DNA of 64,000 nt from Bremerella sp. P1. GTDB taxonomy: Bacteria > Planctomycetota > Planctomycetia > Pirellulales > Pirellulaceae. The notes under the pieces were generated by a model. That model made no database searches. It saw only the letters and a list, made by a program, of their open reading frames with translations, and was not told the origin of the DNA. The stretch's first letter is position 1; each line of letters starts with the position of its first letter. Shown here piece after piece: positions 11,017 through 20,087 of this stretch. Position numbers and translations under genes: made by a program. The stretch lies in contig NZ_CP118164.1 of the NCBI RefSeq assembly GCF_028748185.1, positions 5,915,814-5,979,813 of the forward strand, in the 5' to 3' direction.

Positions 11017-12977
11017 TTTCCGACCTCCATCACGTCGACCGTGCGAATCTGGATGTCGTGGAATAGGTTGTTTTCAATCACTTTTCCCAAGCGAGTATCC
11101 TTTCTGCTGGACCAAAGAGTTGTCGTGCTGCCGTCGGCGTGGCGGACTCGAAGATTATCGAGGTAGACGGTAAAGGTGCCTGGCGTACCTCCGGCAAAAA
11201 CGACACCATGCTTTCCGAGGGGCCCCGGGGCCGTACTCGAAAGCCCCACGATTCGGTGTTCCCAAGTGGCTGTGCTATCGAAGAGGCCGGGACCGGTACT
11301 CTGATCACGTCCAAACTGATCGACATAGAGATCAGGCTTGAACAGCGGTCCAAATGGCTTGGAGTTGTTCCCTTCGAGCGTGGAGTAATAGGGGCGTCGT
11401 CTGGGCTGTTCGAACGAGAAAGCGATGTCATACTCAATCCTGTCGGTTGCGTACTGCGTTCCATTCCAGTTGGCCAGAGATATTGACAGGCGATCCTTTG
11501 GCTTGGCCTCCTCCGCAACGGTAACCGTTACGGCCAGTACGTCTCCCTCTGGCGCTGCCGAAGCGTGAAGAGTATCCGGGGCAGGGCGATGGCTTAGGGC
11601 AAGACCCAGGGATTCGGTCCAGCGATCCATTTCTTTCGTCAGTGAATTCACGATATCGGGATGCATTTCGGCGACGTTATTCGACTCTGTTGCATCGGCG
11701 TCCATATCATAGAGCTCGAACCGTTCCAGGAATCGGTGCAGTTTCCACCGCTGGGTGCGTATCGCGTCTTCATTGCGCCAAACCCAGTAATAGCTATCGA
11801 CCGGACTCGATTGGCGATCTTTTAGAGCTGGCCAAATGTTCCGTCCGTCCAGGGGGCGAGTTTCTGGCATCGCCGAACCAGTCATGGCCATCAGTGTCGG
11901 AAACATGTCGAGCGAGCCGCACAGGCCATTCCATTGCCCACCGCCAGCTAGTCCACCTTTGGGCCAATAGACAATTGTAGGTAGGCGGACGCCGCCATCG
12001 TAGATCGTATGCTTGTGACCACGCAGGGGCAGGCTGCTGCCTGCTTCCATTGCGCCATTGTCACTGGTGAAAATCAGGATAGTGTTATTGCTCAGGTCAA
12101 GTGAGTCGAGCTCGGCGACAATGGCAGCAACATTCTTGTCCATCGAGTGCAGCATTGCCGCGTGAATGTACTTGTCTTCGCTGGTTGCCCGCTCGCTGGC
12201 AGCAGGCAGCTCACTAGCGAGGTCAGGGTCAATCTCCGCGAGGTCATTTCCTTTAGCTTGTAGCGGCGCGTGGGCGATATGAAATGGGATGTAACAGAAA
12301 AAAGGCCTGTCTTTGTTTTCGCGAATGAATTCGATTGCATGACGGGTAACCAGATCATCCGTGTAGCCTTCGTCGTTCGGTCGAAACTCTAAGTTGTGCC
12401 ACCAACTGATCGGGCCGCGTCCTTTCACCGTTTTTCGATTGAAGTAGTCCGCTCCGCCACCGTAGTAGACCCAGGCCTCGTCAAATCCGTGTGAATTGAC
12501 CCCATGTCCTGCTTTCAATTGTTTGTTGGGCATGTTCGAGAACGCTTCGGCGAACTCGGTGCGGAATTCAGGCGTATCAGGATCGCTTCCGTTATGCCAC
12601 TTCCCGAAGATGCCTGTGCGATAACCATTGGCCTGGAATCCTTCCGCAATCGTCGTTTCCGCCGGATCAAGTTCTCCTCCGACCTCCGGCGCTGTGCCGA
12701 CACGAATCGGATGCCGACCAGTCAGCAACATCGCACGGGTTGGAGAGCAGACGCACCACCCCATGAACTGCGTCAGTTCGACGCCCTGCTTGGCAAGGCG
12801 GTCAATACTGGGTGTCGGAACTCGGCCTCCATGCATGCTAAGGTCGCCCCAGCCGACGTCATCTGCCAGGATATAGACGACATTGGGCTTGTCCGCCGTT
12901 TGTCCCTGCGCCATGTTGCCAAGAAGGCAGCACCCAAGCAGAGAAGCCATAGAGATCCATTTGAGTCGAGCTGACAT
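11013..12977 (-). CDS. arylsulfatase A-like sulfatase with C-terminal beta domain
   Basis: A 654-residue sulfatase, about 150-200 residues longer than its neighbours. Residues 1-27 are a signal peptide; [15 protein letters not shown] starts the catalytic domain; the formylglycine motif is CSPTR (Cys77-Arg81); FGKWHNG follows. Residues about 450-650 form a separate beta-rich module without sulfatase motifs, possibly a concanavalin-like or DUF1080-like sugar-binding fold. It is the first structural gene after the FecR-LamG gene (36 bp) and overlaps the next sulfatase by 4 bp, so it shares their transcript. Confident as a sulfatase; the role of the tail is inference. Confidence 0.92.
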   Translation of the reverse strand: MSARLKWISMASLLGCCLLGNMAQGQTADKPNVVYILADDVGWGDLSMHGGRVPTPSIDRLAKQGVELTQFMGWCVCSPTRAMLLTGRHPIRVGTAPEVGGELDPAETTIAEGFQANGYRTGIFGKWHNGSDPDTPEFRTEFAEAFSNMPNKQLKAGHGVNSHGFDEAWVYYGGGADYFNRKTVKGRGPISWWHNLEFRPNDEGYTDDLVTRHAIEFIRENKDRPFFCYIPFHIAHAPLQAKGNDLAEIDPDLASELPAASERATSEDKYIHAAMLHSMDKNVAAIVAELDSLDLSNNTILIFTSDNGAMEAGSSLPLRGHKHTIYDGGVRLPTIVYWPKGGLAGGGQWNGLCGSLDMFPTLMAMTGSAMPETRPLDGRNIWPALKDRQSSPVDSYYWVWRNEDAIRTQRWKLHRFLERFELYDMDADATESNNVAEMHPDIVNSLTKEMDRWTESLGLALSHRPAPDTLHASAAPEGDVLAVTVTVAEEAKPKDRLSISLANWNGTQYATDRIEYDIAFSFEQPRRRPYYSTLEGNNSKPFGPLFKPDLYVDQFGRDQSTGPGLFDSTATWEHRIVGLSSTAPGPLGKHGVVFAGGTPGTFTVYLDNLRVRHADGSTTTLWSSRKDTRLGKVIENNLFHDIQIRTVDVMEVGK

Positions 12978-13013
12978 GTTGTACGTGTCTAGAATTGGGG
13001 AGGGAGAAGCGTT

Positions 13014-14552
13014 TCAAGGTGAACCATTTATTTCTTCGAGCCCGGCCTGATAGAGGACGGTAATCTCGTCTTCACTGAGGGCGTTGTCAAAAATGACTAC
13101 TTCATCGATGCGTCCGTTCCACAACGCATCACCGCTGGTACCTCTGCCGAACCAAAGTGGAGCAGTGTTTTCTGGGTTCAGAGGATTACACGGAGTCGAC
13201 GCGACGAGTAGGCTATCGACGTAGAGGCATAGCGCATTGCCATCGACAGTTACGACGACATGATGCCAGCTTTGAATTGGAAGTGGAGCGTCACCTGAGA
13301 CAGTCACGAGACGGCCTTGGTTGTCTCGAATGGTTGCTTTCAGGAAACTGTTTTCGTTAATCCCAAGCGTGAAATTGCCCTCATCAGACTGAAGATCACT
13401 AACGGCAACGGCGGAAGGGGTTTCGGCATGGAGATATAGATAGGTCGCGAGGGTGAGTTGGCCAGTTTCTAGTGGAGGCGGACTATCAACGCGACCGCCT
13501 CTTCCGGTTGAATTTGCCAGCACCCGTAACGATCCACCAGCGAACACACCGCTTGCGTGCGGCGGACGGACTCCCTTGCCGGTCAAAACGACCCCGGAAT
13601 ACTCCGGAGGTATGGAAGCAAGACCCTGGTCACGGATTGCCATCCGATAATAGGCGACCGGCGATAATTGTTTGATGGTTCTGGGGTACTTTCGTTTCGC
13701 TTCCTCGAAAGTTCGAATAAACCGATTCTTAGCCAACTCAATCGGCACCGGATTCGGTGAAACCTCTCTGATCTTTACCGCTTGAGACGTTCGCAGGTCA
13801 ATGGCTTCGGCTGGTTTTTCATTCCCTCTCAATCTTGGCTGCACGCGAACGAGTCCCTCGAAGACGTGCACTTCGCTTGCGCCACCATTGACGTCAACAG
13901 AAAACTCGGTTCCGAAATCGATGATTTCCGCCTCAGGCGTCTCGACCGTGAAACCAACACCTTCCGGCGGTACGGACGCAGATATCCGTCCGTCGTAGAG
14001 TACCAGACGCTCTTTGCTTGCCGCCTTCCAACGGGCAGGGGCCTCGATGTAAACCATCACTCCGCCTCCAAACCGCAAGTGCATTAACCCGCGTTCCAGT
14101 ACATAGTCGCCTGTCAAAAGGTGACTGCTGCTCCACGGTTTTCCGTCGAGCATCAGAACGGAATCGACTTCGCTGACCAGCGTTGCCACGGGAACAACTC
14201 CGTCGTTGAGCGACAGGGAGTTCCAGACAAGAGCGATCACGAGGAAGGTTGCGGCTAAGGCCGATAGTCCAACTACAGTCCGATAAAGATTCTGGCGCTG
14301 AGATGTGTCTTTTGTTACGTAGGAAGGGTCATCGGAGACCGAAGCCACGATTTGTTCCGCCTCTTTGAGTTCTTCGTCGCTCAATGCGGCTAAGTCACCC
14401 AGGGCCGAGTCGATGTTCAGATAGTCGATAAACTCCTGCCGTAAATCCGGGTCGTCGCGCAAGGCAGTTTCTAACGTAGCGATCTCCTCTGGCGAAATCT
14501 CACCAGATACATACCTAGAAAATATCTGACGAGGTGTTGGTATGTCACTCAT
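13014..14552 (-). CDS. FecR-domain / LamG transmembrane sigma-factor partner
   Basis: A 512-residue protein with a cytoplasmic N-terminal segment (about 1-90) resembling planctomycete anti-sigma regions, one membrane span (about 92-113), a FecR domain (about 120-240, with VYIEAPARW and IDFGTEFSVDV), and a concanavalin-like LamG domain (about 320-505, with SWHHVVVTVDG and GRIDEVVIFDNALS). LamG domains bind carbohydrates, so this looks like a sensor that reports extracytoplasmic glycan to the sigma factor encoded immediately upstream. The start is ATG 14552, overlapping the sigma stop as ATGA; the longer frame runs into the sigma gene. The next gene is a sulfatase 36 bp on. Domain assignment is firm, the signalling role is inferred from FecR systems. 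Confidence 0.85.
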   Translation of the reverse strand: MSDIPTPRQIFSRYVSGEISPEEIATLETALRDDPDLRQEFIDYLNIDSALGDLAALSDEELKEAEQIVASVSDDPSYVTKDTSQRQNLYRTVVGLSALAATFLVIALVWNSLSLNDGVVPVATLVSEVDSVLMLDGKPWSSSHLLTGDYVLERGLMHLRFGGGVMVYIEAPARWKAASKERLVLYDGRISASVPPEGVGFTVETPEAEIIDFGTEFSVDVNGGASEVHVFEGLVRVQPRLRGNEKPAEAIDLRTSQAVKIREVSPNPVPIELAKNRFIRTFEEAKRKYPRTIKQLSPVAYYRMAIRDQGLASIPPEYSGVVLTGKGVRPPHASGVFAGGSLRVLANSTGRGGRVDSPPPLETGQLTLATYLYLHAETPSAVAVSDLQSDEGNFTLGINENSFLKATIRDNQGRLVTVSGDAPLPIQSWHHVVVTVDGNALCLYVDSLLVASTPCNPLNPENTAPLWFGRGTSGDALWNGRIDEVVIFDNALSEDEITVLYQAGLEEINGSP

Positions 14553-15082
14553 AGAAGTCCCTCCGCCTGAAGAACTCGGTGGGTGCATTCCATAAGGCGT
14601 ACGCGCATTCGGTGGAGCCACTGGTAGAACGCGTTGACCGTTCGTCCGCTTTGCTTAGCAACTTGGACGATACCAACATCAGGGGCGTAGGCTGCCAGTA
14701 CTAGTTTCCGTTGGTCTTGCGGAAGCTTTTCAAGACAGCCCTCAAGTGCTTCTCTCTGAGCCGACAATCTGGATTCGTCACGAGTCGATTCGTGAGCGAT
14801 CGTCTGGAGAACATCGTCGGAGAGCACTAAACGATCACGCGATTTGTCACGAAGCCAAGCGAGAGTCTCGTAACGAGCAACGCCAAAGGCCCACTTACGG
14901 AAACTGTTTGGGTCGTCCAATTCGCCAAACTTCCTCCACAACACAAGCGAAACGCCCTGCATCACGTCCGCAGCATCGTCCCTGGTGGGGACCAAACGAC
15001 GGACGTAGGCACGTACCGCCGGCTCATTGGCCGTGAATAGCCTTAGAAACAGCTCGTTTTGTGTCTGGTCGTTCGGGGGCAT
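14549..15082 (-). CDS. ECF sigma factor, planctomycete/Verrucomicrobia type
   Basis: A 177-residue sigma-70-family ECF factor. Region 2 lies about 10-80 (DAADVMQGVSLVLWRKF, the -10-binding helix near RKWAFGVARYETLAWLRD) and region 4 about 110-165 (LEKLPQDQRKLVLAAY, then a helix-turn-helix with QSGRTVNAFYQWLHRMR). The length and sequence match the group found in Rhodopirellula and Verrucomicrobium relatives. It is translationally coupled to the FecR-LamG gene, so the pair forms a regulatory module at the head of the sulfatase operon, and it may drive its own promoter in 15083-15285. Confidence 0.9.
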   Translation of the reverse strand: MPPNDQTQNELFLRLFTANEPAVRAYVRRLVPTRDDAADVMQGVSLVLWRKFGELDDPNSFRKWAFGVARYETLAWLRDKSRDRLVLSDDVLQTIAHESTRDESRLSAQREALEGCLEKLPQDQRKLVLAAYAPDVGIVQVAKQSGRTVNAFYQWLHRMRVRLMECTHRVLQAEGLL

Positions 15083-15285
15083 GCTAATTACACTCCGCCA
15101 GTTCTTTTCTTTTTACGAAGAAAAGTGAAAGCTTCAGAAAAGATTCGTCTCGACTTGATGCAGATCTAATCGCTTGGTTGTTTGTAGAAGCAACTATAGA
15201 GTTCGACGCACTTTAGGCGCCCAAACCGCGTAATGTGCGTCTGGTCTTTGCTTTTCGGCGGTAGATGCAATTAGACGGGCTGCAA
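15083..15285 (-). promoter_or_regulatory. probable promoter region and leader of the sigma/sulfatase operon
   Basis: A 203-bp non-coding stretch between the sulfatase at 15286 and the sigma gene that starts at 15082, all on the minus strand. It must hold the operon promoter unless the sulfatase transcript reads through. It contains an 8-bp inverted repeat (15104-15111 with 15118-15125) in the leader just before the sigma gene, and a 7-bp inverted repeat (15205-15211 with 15235-15241) that could end the upstream sulfatase transcript. No clear -35/-10 pair is visible, as expected if an ECF factor is used. Confidence 0.35.
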
Positions 15286-17007
15286 TCAGGGAGGGGTCGT
15301 ACTGCCCGGACAGCGGGAGCATAGCGGTAGTCCCCTCGCTTTGGCTTGGTCCAGCGTCATTTTGGTCATGGTCTCCAATACCTTCGGATCCGTTGATAGT
15401 CGCCGGCACCCTTCCAAGTGAACTCGATTCTTTCCGCCGTAGAAGACAATCGTATTACCAGGGAGCTCCGTTTCTTCTGACTTGTCTGTGGTCTTTGGTG
15501 GCGGGAGGTAGTCGGCGAAAGCACTTCCACCATTATCCTTGATCGAGCGCACACAGGCCGCACGCATTTCCTGGAGTTTGAGTGTGAACTCCTCTTTGAC
15601 CGCCAGATTATCCAACTCTTCCGGGTCTTTTTGCAGATCGTAAAGCTCTTCGATACGGTCGGGGTGAGCATAACGTGTGTACTTGTAGTTCTCGACGAGA
15701 ATCATGAAATACCACGGCGCATCCTTGCCGTACATGCACGCTTTCCAATCCTTGTTTTGCAGCCGCTTGGCCATTTCCATGGGTTCGTATCGGTTATGCA
15801 CGTAGGTCATCATCGTCGGAACCTTGTTCCACTGCTTGAGCACCGCCTGCGATTCCGGATTCATGATCAGGGGAGTAATATCCCTGCCGGGCATGAATAA
15901 ACGCGGTTCAGCTTTTGCCCATGCGTGGAAAGTGCGAATGACGTCTGGTCCGTTGATTGGTGCCTTACAGACCTGACCTACCGGGAAGTGTTTCGGCCAG
16001 GACACAATGAATGGCGACCGAATTGCCGTTTCATACGGGTCAATCTTGCCCTTTAGGCCATGGTGTCCCCAGACATAACCTTGGTCCGCAGTGAAGACGA
16101 TGATCGTATTATCCAACTGGTTGGTCTCTTCAAGTGCGTTCACGATCCTACCGACGCTTTCATCGATGGCGGCGACGGCCTCTGTCTGTTGCTTGACCCA
16201 GAAGTTGAGGGATTTCCCTTTGTAAATAGGCTTACCGTCTTCGCCCTTCTTCCACTTGCTTCCCTGAAAGTGGACTGGCTTGCCAGGTCTTGGCCCCCAG
16301 ATATCTTCAGGGATGGCGGTTTCGGGTTCGTCCTTCAGCGAGCTCCTGTGTCGCTCCGCTGGGGTGTAGGGCCCGTGAACCGCGCCGTAACAGAGCCAAA
16401 AAAACCAAGGCTTATCGGGTTCCTGAGCGCGTTCTTTGATAAACTGCTCCGTGTAGTCGGTGTAGCGGTCGGTGCTGTAGCCTTCGAGCGGAACTTGCGG
16501 AGCGCCGTTGATCATGACCTTCTGGTCGTAGTAGTATCCGCCGGCGGCATCATAAGACCCATGGTCCCATACCACGGACCAGTCCCAGGATGTGCCGTGT
16601 TGATGCGCCTTTGCTCCCTTGCCGTAGTGCCACTTCCCGATCATCCCGGTGTAGTAGCCTTCTTCCCGAATCGTCGGAAACCAGTAGGTGTTGCCGTCGA
16701 TGTTGGTTCCGTCATGGTTCGATTCAACAGCAAACTGAAGTCGGCCTGTCAGTGCCGTCGCCCGTGACGGTACGCATTTGGCGCCGATGTAGGCCTGATC
16801 GAAACGTACACCTCGTTCGGCGAGACGATCGATATTGGGTGTATTTGCAAAGTCATAAGCCCTGGGATAACAGCTAACCGTCCGGTAGCTCTGGTCATCG
16901 GTGAAGATATAAAGAATGTTGGGAGCCGATGTTTCGTTCGCCGTCGCATCGGCCAGTGCGGTAAACGTAGCAACCAAAAAAAAGAATGTGCATTGGATGG
17001 GACGCAT
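15286..17007 (-). CDS. sulfatase with C-terminal Cys/His tail
   Basis: A 573-residue secreted sulfatase. Signal about 1-24; YIFTDDQSYRTVSCY begins the catalytic domain; formylglycine motif CVPSR at Cys78-Arg82; MIGKWHYGKG and FTADQGYVWGHHG complete the site. After the catalytic domain, residues about 515-573 add a small segment with His530, Cys534, Cys563 and Cys566 in an HxxxC...CxxC arrangement that could hold a zinc ion. I chose ATG 17007 because it gives a clean signal peptide; the frame stays open 24 codons further. It lies upstream of the sigma operon on the same strand but is 203 bp away, so it may be a separate unit. Confidence 0.9.
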   Translation of the reverse strand: MRPIQCTFFFLVATFTALADATANETSAPNILYIFTDDQSYRTVSCYPRAYDFANTPNIDRLAERGVRFDQAYIGAKCVPSRATALTGRLQFAVESNHDGTNIDGNTYWFPTIREEGYYTGMIGKWHYGKGAKAHQHGTSWDWSVVWDHGSYDAAGGYYYDQKVMINGAPQVPLEGYSTDRYTDYTEQFIKERAQEPDKPWFFWLCYGAVHGPYTPAERHRSSLKDEPETAIPEDIWGPRPGKPVHFQGSKWKKGEDGKPIYKGKSLNFWVKQQTEAVAAIDESVGRIVNALEETNQLDNTIIVFTADQGYVWGHHGLKGKIDPYETAIRSPFIVSWPKHFPVGQVCKAPINGPDVIRTFHAWAKAEPRLFMPGRDITPLIMNPESQAVLKQWNKVPTMMTYVHNRYEPMEMAKRLQNKDWKACMYGKDAPWYFMILVENYKYTRYAHPDRIEELYDLQKDPEELDNLAVKEEFTLKLQEMRAACVRSIKDNGGSAFADYLPPPKTTDKSEETELPGNTIVFYGGKNRVHLEGCRRLSTDPKVLETMTKMTLDQAKARGLPLCSRCPGSTTPP

Positions 17008-17635
17008 GGGGTAGATCCTACTTAGGAGTCTTGCACTTGGGATGAGCTCGGGCTGTGAAAAGCTCCAATTGCCTTTCATGGTAAGCGACGTCTTCCCTGG
17101 GCAGAAACGTTTTTGTGAATGATCTCTGGATCTGACTTGCTGGGCATGAAAGCTTGGGGGGCACTTGCCCCTCTCTATTCGATTGCATTAATTCGTCGGT
17201 CCAATTACGTCACCGCCGCCCGGGAAGTTGCTGGAATACAGCGATCAATCATGCGGCACGCCTAGATCAGGTAGCGTAAATTGTGACTTTCTGAAAAACG
17301 TGCCGGGCGACGCTATGTCGACTATAATCGGATCGATGCATCAGGATTGACGGCCAACGAACTTTGCCTTCGGGTGTCCATTGGCATCGTGCATGCCTCC
17401 ACGAACCTCTCTGGATGCACGACGACCGAGCACCCTAAAGTTAGTGTTCTCGCCGTGAAAAATGGTCCTTTCCCCGACGACATACCAAGGCATCTCAGCG
17501 ATCGAGCGACGATGCTTCCACACCCTGCCTAAAAAGACTAATGATTCTTTCCCCGGTAAAAACTAGGACTGCCCATGCATAGGCAAGGTGCAAGCAACTG
17601 TTCAAGTTAGAGAATTACAACCGGCGAACGAGAAG
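17008..17635. other. divergent intergenic region, no convincing gene
   Basis: About 630 bp between two divergently read genes, so promoters for both should lie here. A TATAAT hexamer occurs near 17316-17327 on the plus strand but no matching -35 is evident. Short open frames of about 60 codons occur on both strands over 17341-17532; neither has a ribosome-binding site or recognisable similarity. Two opposite frames over the same 190 bases are more typical of a repeat or decayed sequence than of a gene. Confidence 0.4.
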
Positions 17636-18586
17636 ATGAGAAACATCATGCAATCCGCAACGCTTTGGGCGGCTCTGATCGCCTTCCTTTCCTGTTCAAT
17701 TAGTGTCAGCGCCCAAGAAGTGACTCACAGTTTCCTGGCGTGCGGTCAGAAGACTTACATTATGGGAGCTGATGGCAAAGCGAGCTGGACGTACCCAGCT
17801 TCTACGCGAGACGGCTATGTGCTCGGCGACGGTTCCATCATTCTGACGCTCAGCAAATCGAAGCAATACAAGGGCGGGGCGGTTGTCAGAATAGGTCCAG
17901 ATAGAACCGAAACGGTTCTTTGGAAAGGTACGCAGAGCGAAGTCAACAGCGCTCAGCCAACTGCTGAAGGAAAACTGGTAATCACGGAAGCAGGCAATAA
18001 CCCGCGTCTTCTCGAACTTAGTCCCGATGGCGAGGTGGTTCTGGAGTTTCCGTTAGCTTGCCAGAAGGAAAATCATCATATGCAAACACGGATGGCCCGG
18101 AAGCTCCCGGATGGAACGTACCTCGCACCGCATTTGCTCGACTTTGCCGTCTTCCACTATGGCAGAGATGGAACAGTCCTCAACAAGTTAGATACAACCG
18201 CACCGGGTGATAGCGAACACAAGATCCATACCTGGCCATTTACAGCCATTCGACATGACGATGGGCATACACTCGTCTGCTGTACGCACGGCAACCGAGT
18301 TGTTGATTTCGACAGCAACGGCAAGATCGTCTGGATACTGACCAACGATGATTTGCCAGGCGACTGGCTTCAAGATCCCTGCGGCGCGCAAGTTCTACCC
18401 AATGGCAATATCGTCATCACCAGCTACGCCGCTGGGCGGGCAGATCCTAACGCTCCCAAGATGTTCGAGGTGACGCCCGACAAGAAAGTTGTGTGGAGAT
18501 ACGCCGATGGACAAAAAGTCGGCATCCATCACTTCCAAGTGATCACGTCAAATGGAAAAAGACTGGAAGAGCCTGCACAAAAATAA
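17636..18586 (+). CDS. secreted beta-propeller protein (PQQ/arylsulfotransferase-like)
   Basis: A 316-residue secreted protein (signal about 1-27, cut near SAQ-EV). The body is a run of short blade-like repeats of the type GTVLNKLDTT, DFDSNGKIVWILTNDD and VTPDKKVVWRYAD, each with an Asp/Gly turn and a Trp-ending strand, as in PQQ-type and arylsulfotransferase-like propellers. No catalytic residues can be assigned. ATG 17636 was chosen because the signal peptide begins there; ATG 17648 is also possible. A sulfatase follows 25 bp later, so the two are probably co-transcribed and act on the same substrate outside the cytoplasm. Confidence 0.7.
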   Translation: MRNIMQSATLWAALIAFLSCSISVSAQEVTHSFLACGQKTYIMGADGKASWTYPASTRDGYVLGDGSIILTLSKSKQYKGGAVVRIGPDRTETVLWKGTQSEVNSAQPTAEGKLVITEAGNNPRLLELSPDGEVVLEFPLACQKENHHMQTRMARKLPDGTYLAPHLLDFAVFHYGRDGTVLNKLDTTAPGDSEHKIHTWPFTAIRHDDGHTLVCCTHGNRVVDFDSNGKIVWILTNDDLPGDWLQDPCGAQVLPNGNIVITSYAAGRADPNAPKMFEVTPDKKVVWRYADGQKVGIHHFQVITSNGKRLEEPAQK

Positions 18587-18611
18587 GCAAAGACGGTCAA
18601 AGCAACAGATT

Positions 18612-20027
18612 ATGAAACTGCCTTACGTCATTTATTCTCTAATCATGGCCAGCGTTGCCGTGAACGTGCTGGGGAGAACAAGCGAAGTTTGTGCCGACGA
18701 ACGCCCTAACATCATTCTGCTACTTGCAGACGATCTCGGCTATGGAGACCTTTCCTGCTTCGGCAGCCCTGCAGTGAAGACGCCAAATCTTGATCGTCTT
18801 GCAAATGAAGGGTTGTTGTGCAATCGATTCTACGCTGGGTCGGCCGTCTGCTCTCCAACGAGAGCTTCCGTGCTGACAGGTCGTTATCCACTGAGATTTG
18901 GAATCACCAAACATTTCAACGATCGCGATCAATGGCTCCCAGAATCGGCGACCACGATAGCAGAACTTCTGAAGGAAGCTGGCTATAACACGGCCCATGT
19001 CGGCAAGTGGCATTTGGGCGGGCTTCAAGTCGACGAAAATGGAAAGCGAAAGACTGATCAGCCGGGTCCCCGCCAGCACGGGTTCGATCTCTATCAGACA
19101 CAAATCGAGCAGCAGCCAGTTCGCGGCCGGATGGGTCGTGAGCGAACGCTCTTTCGGCAGGGCGGAACGGTCCTCCTTCGAAACGATCTACAGGTTCGGG
19201 AAGAGGATTCGTACTATCCCAAGCACTTTACTGATGCCAATGGCGACTTTGTGATCGAGACGATCGAAAAGTTCTCCGCCGAAGAGAAGCCATTTTTCAT
19301 CAACGTGTGGTGGCTCGTTCCTCATAAACCATATGAGCCTGCTCCCGAGCCCCATTGGTCTGGTACCGCTTCTAAGGATACTAGCGATGACCAGCATCGC
19401 TTCCGGTCGATGGTGCAGCATATGGACGCCAAAGTTGGAGAGATCCTCAAAAAGCTCGACGAACTGAAACTCGCAGACAATACCCTTGTTCTCTTTACAA
19501 GCGACAATGGAGCGGCCTACGAAGGGTTCATCCACGACTTGAAAGGCGGCAAGACCGATCTGCATGACGGTGGAATTCGCGTACCGATGTTGGTTCGTTG
19601 GCCGAATACGATTCCACCTGGTCAAACATCTGAAGCGTTTGGTCACACGAACGATTTGCTACCTACTTTCTGCGATGCAGCAGGTATTCGGCTGCCGAGC
19701 GAATTGCCAATCGATGGTTTGAGTCTGTTGCCGCATTTCAAAGGCGAAGATCCACCGAGTGAAAAGGCCAGGGGGACTGTGTTCTGGCAGCTCAATCTCT
19801 ACAAGAATCTGCAACGCCACTATCCCAAGCCGAAACCCTATGCGACCGAAGTCGCCATGCGCGGAAAGTGGAAATTGCTTGCAATCGACGGGAAGCCTGT
19901 AGAACTTTTTGACTTAGACGCTGATCCAAACGAAAATCGAAACCTCATGGCCGATCACCCGGATGTGGTCGCTCTGTTGAGTGCGGAACTTATCCAGTGG
20001 CTAAACGCACCACGGACAACGAAGTAA
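18612..20027 (+). CDS. sulfatase, arylsulfatase A-like
   Basis: A 471-residue secreted sulfatase (signal about 1-28). It has [17 protein letters not shown], the formylglycine motif CSPTR at Cys80-Arg84, HVGKWHLGG and FTSDNGAAYEG, all expected for an active type I enzyme of the arylsulfatase A / N-acetylgalactosamine-sulfatase branch. ATG 18612 gives a clean signal; the open frame begins 20 codons earlier inside the previous gene. It sits between the propeller protein and the large haem-protein fusion (60 bp) in one plus-strand run. Confidence 0.92.
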   Translation: MKLPYVIYSLIMASVAVNVLGRTSEVCADERPNIILLLADDLGYGDLSCFGSPAVKTPNLDRLANEGLLCNRFYAGSAVCSPTRASVLTGRYPLRFGITKHFNDRDQWLPESATTIAELLKEAGYNTAHVGKWHLGGLQVDENGKRKTDQPGPRQHGFDLYQTQIEQQPVRGRMGRERTLFRQGGTVLLRNDLQVREEDSYYPKHFTDANGDFVIETIEKFSAEEKPFFINVWWLVPHKPYEPAPEPHWSGTASKDTSDDQHRFRSMVQHMDAKVGEILKKLDELKLADNTLVLFTSDNGAAYEGFIHDLKGGKTDLHDGGIRVPMLVRWPNTIPPGQTSEAFGHTNDLLPTFCDAAGIRLPSELPIDGLSLLPHFKGEDPPSEKARGTVFWQLNLYKNLQRHYPKPKPYATEVAMRGKWKLLAIDGKPVELFDLDADPNENRNLMADHPDVVALLSAELIQWLNAPRTTK

Positions 20028-20087
20028 CGCAGCCCCAACAACACGAACGAACATGTCCGTTCATGACCAACTTGATTGAGATACGAA

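Noticed and set aside
16060-16767. 235-codon plus-strand frame
   Set aside because: Antisense shadow inside the sulfatase at 15286-17007.
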